Assembly (NCBI GenBank): GCA_016716085.1
Contig: JADJWY010000001.1
Coordinates: 186,001 to 250,000 of the forward strand
Reading direction: 5' to 3'
Length of the DNA stretch: 64,000 bases
Source of the DNA: Hahellaceae bacterium
GTDB taxonomy: Bacteria > Pseudomonadota > Gammaproteobacteria > Pseudomonadales > Oleiphilaceae
The translations under genes were made by a program, and so were the position numbers. Positions 34,578-42,653 of this stretch are shown here, in pieces (the first letter of the stretch is position 1; each line of letters starts with the position of its first letter). The notes under the pieces are model-generated. The model had not been told where the DNA came from. It did no database searches and saw nothing but the letters and a program-made list of their open reading frames with translations.

Positions 34578-36257
34578 TTACTGCTGTTGTTGCAGCTGCT
34601 CTTTGATCAGATCACCGATGGTGGTCGGGCCCTGAGCTTCGTTCTGCTTTTCACGCACATCTCGCATGGCCTGTTTCTCGTCGTCGATGTCCTTAGACTT
34701 GACTGACAAGTTGATGGTGCGATTCTTACGATCCACGCTGATGATCTTGGCCTCAACCTCATCACCTTCACTCAGGATCTTGCTCGCATCTTCAACTTTA
34801 TCACGAGACAACTCAGACGCTTTCAGGATGGCTTCAACGTCATCGTTCAGCGCAATGATCGCCTGCTTGGCTTCAACTGACTTAACGGTACCGCGAACAA
34901 TCGCACCCTTGTCGTTCAGCTGGGTGTACTCAGCAAACGGATCGCTTTCCAGCTGCTTAACGCCCAGAGAAATACGCTCACGCTCTGGATCGATTGACAG
35001 GATCATGGTATCCAAATCATCGCCTTTCTTGAAGCGACGAACGGCCTCTTCACCTGTTTCGTGCCAGGAGATATCAGACAGGTGAACCAGACCGTCAATA
35101 CCACCTTCCAGACCGATGAAGATCCCGAAATCAGTAATTGACTTGATCTTACCACTGATCTTGTCGCCTTTGTTGTACTTGCTGGAGAACTCTTCCCAGG
35201 GGTTAGCATGACACTGCTTGATACCCAGAGAGATACGACGACGCTCTTCGTCGATATCCAGAATCATCACTTCAATCTCATCGCCCAACTGAACGATCTT
35301 GGAAGGATGAACGTTCTTGTTGGTCCAATCCATTTCAGACACGTGAACCAGACCTTCAACGCCCTCTTCGATTTCAGCAAAACAGCCGTAATCGGTCAGA
35401 TTGGTTACACGAGCGACCACACGGGTATTCTCGGGGTAACGCGCCTTGATATCCAACCAGGGATCTTCGCCCAGCTGCTTCAGACCCAGAGACACACGAT
35501 TGCGCTCGCGATCGAATTTCAGAACCTTCACATCGATCTCGTCGCCAACATTGACGATTTCGCTTGGATGCTTGATACGCTTCCAGGCCATGTCCGTGAT
35601 GTGGAGCAGACCGTCTACGCCGCCCAGGTCAACGAAGGCTCCGTAATCGGTAAGATTCTTGACGATACCTTTGACAGACTGGCCTTCCTGCAGGTTCTGC
35701 AGGAGCGCTTCGCGCTCGGCACTGTTTTCGGCTTCGAGAACAGCGCGACGGGAAACAACAACGTTGTTGCGCTTCTGGTCCAGCTTGATAACTTTGAATT
35801 CCAGTTCCTTGCCTTCCAGGTGAGCCGTGTCGCGAATCGGGCGAACATCGACCAGTGACCCCGGCAGGAACGCGCGGATACCGCCCAACTCAACGGTGAA
35901 TCCACCTTTGACCTTGCCATTGATGATACCCATAACAACAGCCGCATCTGAGTGAGCCTTGTCGAGGTCTTTCCAAGCTTCGTGACGCTTGGCCTTTTCA
36001 CGTGAAAGGCGAGTCTCACCGAAACCATCTTCAACTGCATCAAGGGCGACGTCTACTTCATCACCGACTGAAAGCTCCAGCTCACCTTTATCGTTAAGGA
36101 ACTGTGACAGAGGAATAACGCCTTCAGATTTCAGACCGGCATTGACGGTAACCCAATCATGGTCGATCTGGACAACGGTACCACGCACGATGGAACCGGG
36201 CTGCATGTCGATTTGTTTTAAACTTTCTTCAAAAAGTTCGGCAAAGCTCTCGCTCAT
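34578..36257 (-). CDS. rpsA: 30S ribosomal protein S1
   Basis: S1 helps load and unfold mRNA on the 30S subunit. The 559-residue length matches the six-domain gammaproteobacterial form (E. coli 557). Six S1 OB-fold repeats are visible, each with a G-x-V-x-x-I/L-T-DYG/FG-F-hydrophobic pattern, such as KNLTDYGAFVDLGGVDGLLH near 200 and SITDFGIFIGLEGGIDGLVH near 370. The C-terminus is Gln-rich. A short hairpin in the leader (36284-36304) could be part of S1 autoregulation. It lies 147 bases after cmk. Confidence 0.97.
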   Translation of the reverse strand: MSESFAELFEESLKQIDMQPGSIVRGTVVQIDHDWVTVNAGLKSEGVIPLSQFLNDKGELELSVGDEVDVALDAVEDGFGETRLSREKAKRHEAWKDLDKAHSDAAVVMGIINGKVKGGFTVELGGIRAFLPGSLVDVRPIRDTAHLEGKELEFKVIKLDQKRNNVVVSRRAVLEAENSAEREALLQNLQEGQSVKGIVKNLTDYGAFVDLGGVDGLLHITDMAWKRIKHPSEIVNVGDEIDVKVLKFDRERNRVSLGLKQLGEDPWLDIKARYPENTRVVARVTNLTDYGCFAEIEEGVEGLVHVSEMDWTNKNVHPSKIVQLGDEIEVMILDIDEERRRISLGIKQCHANPWEEFSSKYNKGDKISGKIKSITDFGIFIGLEGGIDGLVHLSDISWHETGEEAVRRFKKGDDLDTMILSIDPERERISLGVKQLESDPFAEYTQLNDKGAIVRGTVKSVEAKQAIIALNDDVEAILKASELSRDKVEDASKILSEGDEVEAKIISVDRKNRTINLSVKSKDIDDEKQAMRDVREKQNEAQGPTTIGDLIKEQLQQQQ

Positions 36258-36283
36258 TCTAAATCCTGTTGATCATCATAAAT

Positions 36284-36304
36284 CCATGCTCCCAGCCGGC
36301 ATGG
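36284..36304 (-). promoter_or_regulatory. possible rpsA leader hairpin
   Basis: CCATGC and GCATGG pair over a 9-base loop, 27 bases before the rpsA start codon. In E. coli S1 represses its own translation through a structured leader. Whether this hairpin serves that role is inference. Confidence 0.3.
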
Positions 36305-36404
36305 TCTGTTAAACGAAAATAAGGCCCGGGACTGTGCTGGATAATCCCCGGACATCACCTGAAAAAGAAAGGAAAGAGGCCATTTCGAGCCTAAGGAATT
36401 GAAA

Positions 36405-37079
36405 TCAGGCCTGTTTTTCAGACCATACTTTCAAGACTGCAGCGAGCACTTCGTCCAGTGTCAGCGACGAGGTATCAATGATAACCGCGTCTTCCGCTGG
36501 CCTGAGGGGTGCTTCCACCCGCCCCATATCCCGAGCGTCTCTGTCCTGAATCTCTTTTAAAAGGTGCGAGATTTTAACACTCTCGCCTTGCCGCTTCAAC
36601 TGATCATAGCGTCGTTGTGCCCGAACCTCTGCCGAAGCGGTCATATAAACCTTGCAGAGGGCCTCTGGAAAGATGACCGTTCCCATGTCGCGGCCATCGG
36701 CAACCAGACCCGGCAAACGCTGAAAATCCCGCTGCCGCTGCAGCAAAGCCTGGCGCACCAGGGGATATACCGCCACGGTTGAGGCCGCCTTCCCGCACGC
36801 TTCCGTACGAATTTCCCGCGTGACATCCTCACCGCTCAACAATACCGCTACCGGCTCCCCCGGCTCTCCCGCCGTAAAGGTCACAGGAAGATCCCGCGCA
36901 GCCGTGGCCACTGCATCTGCATCCGCGAGATCAAGACCTTGCCTGAGAGCAGACAAGGCCGTTAATCGGTACAGTGCACCGGAATCCAGTAAATGCCACC
37001 CCAGTTGACGGGCCAGCATTTGTGCAATCGAACCTTTTCCAACGCCGGACGGCCCGTCTATCGTAATCACCGGAACCAT
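36405..37079 (-). CDS. cmk: cytidylate kinase
   Basis: Cmk phosphorylates CMP and dCMP. The 224-residue protein begins with the P-loop ITIDGPSGVGKGSIAQ (about 5-20). GRDMGTVIFPEA near 128 is the CMP-binding region, and AEVRAQRRYDQL plus RDARDMGRVEAPL near 150-195 form the lid. It sits between tyrA-aroA and rpsA, its conserved place in this bacterial group, 6 bases after aroA. Confidence 0.96.
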   Translation of the reverse strand: MVPVITIDGPSGVGKGSIAQMLARQLGWHLLDSGALYRLTALSALRQGLDLADADAVATAARDLPVTFTAGEPGEPVAVLLSGEDVTREIRTEACGKAASTVAVYPLVRQALLQRQRDFQRLPGLVADGRDMGTVIFPEALCKVYMTASAEVRAQRRYDQLKRQGESVKISHLLKEIQDRDARDMGRVEAPLRPAEDAVIIDTSSLTLDEVLAAVLKVWSEKQA

Positions 37080-37085
37080 GGCTGC

Positions 37086-39302
37086 CTACCCCTCGCTCAA
37101 GGTCTCGATGGAAAAGCCGGATTCATTTGCCAACTCCACAAACCCAGGAAAAGACGTTGCGACATTGGCACAGTCCAGAATGGTGATATCCCCTTTCGCC
37201 CGCAGCGCCGCAACCGAAAACGCCATCGCGATGCGGTGATCGCCATGACTATCGACCCGTCCGCCCTGCAGATCCGAACCCTGAATACGAATCCCATCCT
37301 TCAGCACGTCGGTTTCAACACCCAACTGCTTTAAACCATCCGCCATGACCTGAATACGGTCACTCTCTTTCACACGCAACTCTTCAGCCCCCGTCAGCAC
37401 GGTTTCGCCCGCGGCACAGACCGCCGCAATGAACAGCACGGGAAATTCGTCGATCGCTAATGGCACCAGTGCCTCAGGAATCTGAATACCTTTCAGGGGC
37501 GCGTATCGCACGCGAATATCGGCCACCGGCTCACCGCCCACTTCCCGCAGATTCGACAATTCAATGTTTGCGCCCATCATGCGCAGAATGTCGATAACAC
37601 CCGTACGGGTGGGGTTGATGCCGACATGACGCAAGGTCAGATCTGATCCAGGGGTTATCGAGGCGGCAACCAGGAAAAAGGCGGCTGACGAAATATCGGA
37701 AGGTACATCGATACGGGTGGCCTTGAGGCACCCGCCACCCGTGAGACTGGCCCGATTGCCGTCAACCCGGACATCGTAACCAAAGCCTCTCAACATGCGC
37801 TCACTGTGATCCCGGGTCGGGGCCGGCTCACTGACCGAAGTCTCGCCTTCAGCATACAAACCCGCCAATAAAATACCGGATTTCACCTGTGCACTGGCCA
37901 CAGGCATATCGTAGTGCATCCCTTTCAGGCGCTGTCCACCTGAAATGCGAACCGGAGGCCGCCCATTTTCACCGGTCTCGATTTTGGCGCCCATTTTCCG
38001 CAGAGGTCCCGCAACGCGCTCCATCGGACGTTTGCTCAACGAGGCGTCGCCCGTCAGTTCCGTATCAAACGCCTGCGCAGCGAGAAGTCCGGTCAACAGT
38101 CGCATGGACGTACCCGAGTTACCCAGATACAGACTGCCTGCAGGCGGTTTAAGCCCGTTCAACCCAACACCATAAACAGTCACCTTGCCACGATCCGGGC
38201 CTTCAATGACCACACCCATGTCGCGAAAAGCCTGCAAGGTCGCCAGAGCGTCCTCACCCTCAAGAAAACCCTCAACCTCGGTCACGCCTTCCGCCAGCGA
38301 ACCCAGCATAATGGAACGATGGGAGATTGATTTATCACCCGGCACGCGGATATCACCACAGACCGGCCCTTTGGATTGGGCAACAAAGGTTATTCGTTTT
38401 TCCTGATTCATACTCTTATACGACTTCTGTTCCAACATCTTGGAAAAATGTTCCCGCGCCACTTTGGCTCTGGAAAACACACCCATCATGAACCGGGCAT
38501 CACCCGCCGCAATGGCAGCGCGCAGATGACCCAGCCCATCGACATACTGATCCAGTGCTTTCAGCACCGCATCGCGATTACTCAGAAAGATATCCCGCCA
38601 CATGATCGGATCACTGGCCGCAATTCGGGTAAAGTCCCGAAAGCCGCCGGCAGCATAGCGAAAGATTTCTTTGTTGTCGTCTTTGCCCGCAAGCGTATCC
38701 ACCAGTGAAAATGCCAGCAGATGCGGCAGATGACTGGTGGCTGCCAACACTTCGTCATGGTGCCGGGGTGACATTTCCAACACCTCAGCCCCCAGGGTCT
38801 GCCACAACTGGCGCATCACGGCCAGTGCCTGCAGGTCTGTCGTTTCGATCGGTGTCAAAATCACCTTGTGCCGCTGAAACAGTTCAACACGGGCCGCCGC
38901 CATACCACTCTTCTCTGACCCGGCGATTGGATGTCCCAGCACCGCGCGCGGAGGCAACTCACCAAAAACTGAGTTAAACGCCTCTTCCACGACCCCTTTG
39001 ACACTGCCCACATCACTGATCAGCACTTCGGGTCGATTCACCGAACGAATCGCCGCTAAAACAGATCGCATGGCCTGAACAGGCACCGCCAACATCAACA
39101 AATCCACCTGGGCCGCCAGCCATTCGACAGACGGCGCCAACTCATCTATCGCCCCCAGGCGTTTGGCCAATGTCATTTCTGACAGTCGGGCATCATAACC
39201 CGCGATATATACATCAGGCAGATAGCGTCGCACGGCGAGGGCGAACGATCCACCAATTAATCCCAGGCCAACAACACCGATTCGCGCTACCTTCAATTCC
39301 AT
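37086..39302 (-). CDS. fused prephenate dehydrogenase / EPSP synthase
   Basis: The 738-residue protein joins two aromatic pathway enzymes. Residues 1-290 are TyrA, prephenate dehydrogenase, with an NAD-binding GVVGLGLIGGS near 9 and GHPIAGSEKSG near 123. Residues from about 301 to 738 are AroA, 5-enolpyruvylshikimate-3-phosphate synthase, with VPGDKSISHRS near 320 and LGNSGTSMRLL and KESDRIQVMADG later. Pseudomonas carries the same fusion at the same place. It directly follows hisC (stop and start adjacent) and precedes cmk. Both catalytic parts look complete. Confidence 0.95.
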   Translation of the reverse strand: MELKVARIGVVGLGLIGGSFALAVRRYLPDVYIAGYDARLSEMTLAKRLGAIDELAPSVEWLAAQVDLLMLAVPVQAMRSVLAAIRSVNRPEVLISDVGSVKGVVEEAFNSVFGELPPRAVLGHPIAGSEKSGMAAARVELFQRHKVILTPIETTDLQALAVMRQLWQTLGAEVLEMSPRHHDEVLAATSHLPHLLAFSLVDTLAGKDDNKEIFRYAAGGFRDFTRIAASDPIMWRDIFLSNRDAVLKALDQYVDGLGHLRAAIAAGDARFMMGVFSRAKVAREHFSKMLEQKSYKSMNQEKRITFVAQSKGPVCGDIRVPGDKSISHRSIMLGSLAEGVTEVEGFLEGEDALATLQAFRDMGVVIEGPDRGKVTVYGVGLNGLKPPAGSLYLGNSGTSMRLLTGLLAAQAFDTELTGDASLSKRPMERVAGPLRKMGAKIETGENGRPPVRISGGQRLKGMHYDMPVASAQVKSGILLAGLYAEGETSVSEPAPTRDHSERMLRGFGYDVRVDGNRASLTGGGCLKATRIDVPSDISSAAFFLVAASITPGSDLTLRHVGINPTRTGVIDILRMMGANIELSNLREVGGEPVADIRVRYAPLKGIQIPEALVPLAIDEFPVLFIAAVCAAGETVLTGAEELRVKESDRIQVMADGLKQLGVETDVLKDGIRIQGSDLQGGRVDSHGDHRIAMAFSVAALRAKGDITILDCANVATSFPGFVELANESGFSIETLSEG

Positions 39303-40421
39303 TCAGTGCCCTGCCACACCTAACTCAGCCAGGACATCCGTCAGCGCCTCTAAAAAACGTTGGTTCTCCTCAGCCAATCCGATGGAGACACGCAACCATT
39401 CTGACATGCCGTAGCCATCCAATGGCCGGACAATCACGCCTTTATTCAAAAGCGCACGATTGATCTCTGCTGCACGCCCAACCTGCACCGTTAAAAAGTT
39501 TGCGCGAGAGGGAATCACAGTTAGATTGAGCCCAGCCAGCCCTTCAGTGAGCTGCTGCATGCCCTGTCGGTTAAGTTCAACACTCTTCTGCAGGTGCATG
39601 TCGTCATCCAGGGCCACTAATCCGGCCTCCTGAGCCAGGGTATTGACGTTAAATGGCTGACGCACGCGATTGAGCAGTTCAGCAATACCCGGATGTGAAA
39701 CCGCATACCCCAGGCGCAATGCCGCAAGCCCATAGGCTTTGGAAAACGTTCGGCACACGATCAGATTGGGATAGCGTGCCAAAAAGGAGATGCCATCCGG
39801 GCGATCCTGATCTTCGAAATATTCGAAATAGGCCTCATCCAGCACCACCAGCACCCGCTCAGGCACCCTGGCCAGAAACCCTTGAAGCGCGTCATTATCG
39901 AAACAGGTTCCGGTCGGATTATTCGGGTTAGCCAGATATATCAACTTGGTTTTCGAGGTGACAGCGGCGGCCATCGCATCAAGGTCATGCCCCCAGTCCT
40001 TTGCGGGGACCACAACGGCGGTTGCGCCACTGATCTGGGTGACCAGTCCATACACAGCAAAGGCGTAATCGGAATAAATGACTTCGTCGCCAGCCCCGGC
40101 AAAGGTTCTGCCGATGATTTCCAGGACATCATTTGAACCATTGCCTAAGGTGAAGGCCTCCATCGCCAACCCCAGGCGCTGTGATAATTTGGCCTTGAGC
40201 CGAAAACCACCGCCATCGGGATAGCGCCCTAACTCCCGGCTGGCCCGCTGAATTGCCTCAAAAACGGCAGGCGCTGGGCCTAGCGGATTCTCATTACTCG
40301 CCAATTTAACAATCGAGGTTAACCCCAGCTCCCGCTGCAGGGATTCGGCCGGCCTGCCAGGCACATAAGGGCTGACACCGTGTACCGGGGAAATGGCCAG
40401 CGAAAGATATGGGTTACTCAT
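39303..40421 (-). CDS. hisC: histidinol-phosphate aminotransferase
   Basis: A 372-residue PLP transaminase of the HisC family. It makes histidinol phosphate, and copies located between pheA and tyrA-aroA may also transaminate aromatic keto acids. KLASNENPLGP near 41, ANPNNPTGT near 165 and the PLP lysine in RTFSKAYGLAALRLGYA near 232 are visible. WLRVSIG near 345 holds the carboxylate-binding Arg. The neighbourhood serC-pheA-hisC-tyrA/aroA matches that of hisC2 in Pseudomonas. Confidence 0.94.
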   Translation of the reverse strand: MSNPYLSLAISPVHGVSPYVPGRPAESLQRELGLTSIVKLASNENPLGPAPAVFEAIQRASRELGRYPDGGGFRLKAKLSQRLGLAMEAFTLGNGSNDVLEIIGRTFAGAGDEVIYSDYAFAVYGLVTQISGATAVVVPAKDWGHDLDAMAAAVTSKTKLIYLANPNNPTGTCFDNDALQGFLARVPERVLVVLDEAYFEYFEDQDRPDGISFLARYPNLIVCRTFSKAYGLAALRLGYAVSHPGIAELLNRVRQPFNVNTLAQEAGLVALDDDMHLQKSVELNRQGMQQLTEGLAGLNLTVIPSRANFLTVQVGRAAEINRALLNKGVIVRPLDGYGMSEWLRVSIGLAEENQRFLEALTDVLAELGVAGH

Positions 40422-40466
40422 TAACGTTGTACTCTCTTAAACAGTTCATCACACCAGAACAGTGAA

Positions 40467-41564
40467 TCACATGACCGCTTCAGGATAAGCACCCAACACC
40501 CGGATATCGACGACATTTTTTTCGATCTCCCGCAAGGCCACCTGGAACGCAGCATCATCATGATGCCCCAGCACATCAATAAAGAAATGGCAGCGACGCT
40601 CACCGAGCGGAGAGGGACGCGAATCAATCCGCGCCACACTGACATTGTGCCGGTAAAGCGGCTCCAACATCCGGTAAAGCGCCCCTGGCTCATTGACAAT
40701 GGTAAATAGCAGCGACGTCTTATCCTTGCCGCTCGCTGGCACTGCCTGCTGCCCGATGATCAGATAGCGGGCGGTCTGATCAGGATAATCCTCAATGTTG
40801 TGGACAGCGATGGGAAGTTCAAAAACCTCCGCGCAGTGCTGCCCCCCAATCGCTGCAGCGGCAGTATCTGCTTTCGCCCGACTGGCGGCTTCACCGTAGG
40901 TTGTCACAGGAATGCGCGCAACAGCAGGCAAGTGCTCATCCAACCAAAGGCGGCAGGACGAAAAGACCCACGGCATGCCATACACTTTTTGCAAGGGTTG
41001 GGTCGCTGGATCAGAGTGACTCAACACGTGGTGATGGGTTCGCACCTGGACTTCACCACAAATCTGTAATCGGGAGCGCAAAAAGACATCCAGCGTCGGA
41101 CCCAAAACGCCTTCCCGGGAGGTTTCAACCGGAACAACGCCATAGTGGACAGTACCCGCTTCGACCTCCCGAAATACATCCTCGACCCCCGAATGCGCGG
41201 AGGCCTGCACGGAGCGCCCAAAATGCTTCAGCGTCGCCTCATGTGCAAAGTTCCCCTCGCTACCGGCAAAAGCCGCATGAATCGGCTTTTCCAACGCGAG
41301 ACAAGCAGACATGATTTCGCGAAACAGGCGGGCCATCTCTTCGCCTTTCAGAGGACCCGGATTTTGTTCCATGATACGGCGTAACACCTGGGCTTCTCGC
41401 TCAGGGCGATAAAACACGACGTTTTCATTGGGATGATCCCGCAGCTTCACTTCGGCAACCTGCTGGGCACAGCGGGCCCGCTCACTGACTAACGCCAGAA
41501 TCTGCCCATCAATCGCATCAATCTGATCTCTCAGCTCCGTGAGCGTCTTTCCCGAGTCAACCAT
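40467..41564 (-). CDS. pheA: chorismate mutase / prephenate dehydratase
   Basis: PheA (P-protein) makes phenylpyruvate from chorismate. Three domains are visible in 365 residues. Chorismate mutase (AroQ type) covers about 1-90 (LRDQIDAIDGQILALVSERA). Prephenate dehydratase covers about 96-275 (FAGSEGNFAHEA and VPVETSREGVLG). A C-terminal ACT domain covers about 285-365 with IDSRPS, the conserved Phe-binding ESRP-like motif, so feedback inhibition by phenylalanine is expected. It lies between serC and hisC, with gaps of 6 and 45 bases. Confidence 0.95.
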   Translation of the reverse strand: MVDSGKTLTELRDQIDAIDGQILALVSERARCAQQVAEVKLRDHPNENVVFYRPEREAQVLRRIMEQNPGPLKGEEMARLFREIMSACLALEKPIHAAFAGSEGNFAHEATLKHFGRSVQASAHSGVEDVFREVEAGTVHYGVVPVETSREGVLGPTLDVFLRSRLQICGEVQVRTHHHVLSHSDPATQPLQKVYGMPWVFSSCRLWLDEHLPAVARIPVTTYGEAASRAKADTAAAAIGGQHCAEVFELPIAVHNIEDYPDQTARYLIIGQQAVPASGKDKTSLLFTIVNEPGALYRMLEPLYRHNVSVARIDSRPSPLGERRCHFFIDVLGHHDDAAFQVALREIEKNVVDIRVLGAYPEAVM

Positions 41565-41570
41565 CGCTAC

Positions 41571-42653
41571 TCAGCCTTTCTTCGCGAACTCGTCCATATA
41601 TTCCAGCAACCGGTCAATGGCCGCTTCCGGCACAGCATTGTAGATGCTGGCGCGCATGCCGCCGACGGAGCGATGCCCTTGCAGGTTGAGCAGTCCGGCA
41701 CTTTCAGCACCGGCCAGAAATGCTTTGTTCTGGCCTTCGTCGCGCAGACGGAACGGTACGTTCATCAAAGAGCGGCTATCTGGCTGAATCGGATTGCTGT
41801 AATAATCCGAGGCGTCTATGTAGCCATAGAGTTTGGCTGCTTTGCGCGCGTTGATTTCGCCCATGGTTTCCACCCCACCCTGACGCTCCAGCCACTTGAA
41901 CACCTGACCCGCCAAATAAATCGAGAACGTCGGCGGCGTGTTGTACATGGAGCCATTGTCGGCCGCAACTTTGTAATTCAACATGGTCGGGGTTTGCGGT
42001 GAAGCATGACCCAGAAGATCTTTTCGGATAATGACCACCGTCAATCCGGAGGGGCCGATATTTTTTTGAGCCCCCGCATAAATCAACCCATAGCGGCTGA
42101 CATCAATTGGACGGGACAGAATTTCAGAGGACATATCCGCAACCAACGGTACCTTGCCGGTGCTCGGCGTCCACTGATATTGCAAGCCGCCGATGGTTTC
42201 ATTCGGTGTCACATGAATATAAGACGGTGCAACGGAATGCGCCCAGGTGCGTTGACCCGGCACATGGATATAGCCATTGGGCTTGGCGGTTGCAGCCACA
42301 TGCACTTTCAGGTAACGGGATGCCTCATCAATTGCCTTGCCGGACCAGATACCCGTATCTACATAATCCGCGACCGGCCCCAGGCCCGCCAGATTCATGG
42401 GAATGCACGCGAATTGCTGAGAGGCACCTCCTTGCAGGAACAGGACGGCATAATCGTCAGGAATTCCCATCAGCTTACGCAGATCATTCTCCGCGGTCTG
42501 GGCGACTCCAACAAACTCGTCACTGCGATGACTCATTTCCATCACTGACATGCCTTTACCATGCCAGTCCAGCATTTCATCTCTTGCAATGGCAAGCACT
42601 TCTTCCGGCAGTGCTGCCGGGCCAGAACAAAAGTTATAGGCGCGCTGACTCAT
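41571..42653 (-). CDS. serC: phosphoserine aminotransferase
   Basis: SerC makes phosphoserine in serine synthesis and also acts in pyridoxal phosphate synthesis. The 360-residue protein starts MSQRAYNFCSGPAALP, typical of the family. The PLP lysine is in IYAGAQKNIGPSG near 196, and LFLQGGASQQFACIPMNL near 72 binds the phosphate. HRSVGGMRASIYN near 335 closes the active site. The ATG overlaps the gyrA stop by 4 bases, so translation is probably coupled. Confidence 0.96.
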   Translation of the reverse strand: MSQRAYNFCSGPAALPEEVLAIARDEMLDWHGKGMSVMEMSHRSDEFVGVAQTAENDLRKLMGIPDDYAVLFLQGGASQQFACIPMNLAGLGPVADYVDTGIWSGKAIDEASRYLKVHVAATAKPNGYIHVPGQRTWAHSVAPSYIHVTPNETIGGLQYQWTPSTGKVPLVADMSSEILSRPIDVSRYGLIYAGAQKNIGPSGLTVVIIRKDLLGHASPQTPTMLNYKVAADNGSMYNTPPTFSIYLAGQVFKWLERQGGVETMGEINARKAAKLYGYIDASDYYSNPIQPDSRSLMNVPFRLRDEGQNKAFLAGAESAGLLNLQGHRSVGGMRASIYNAVPEAAIDRLLEYMDEFAKKG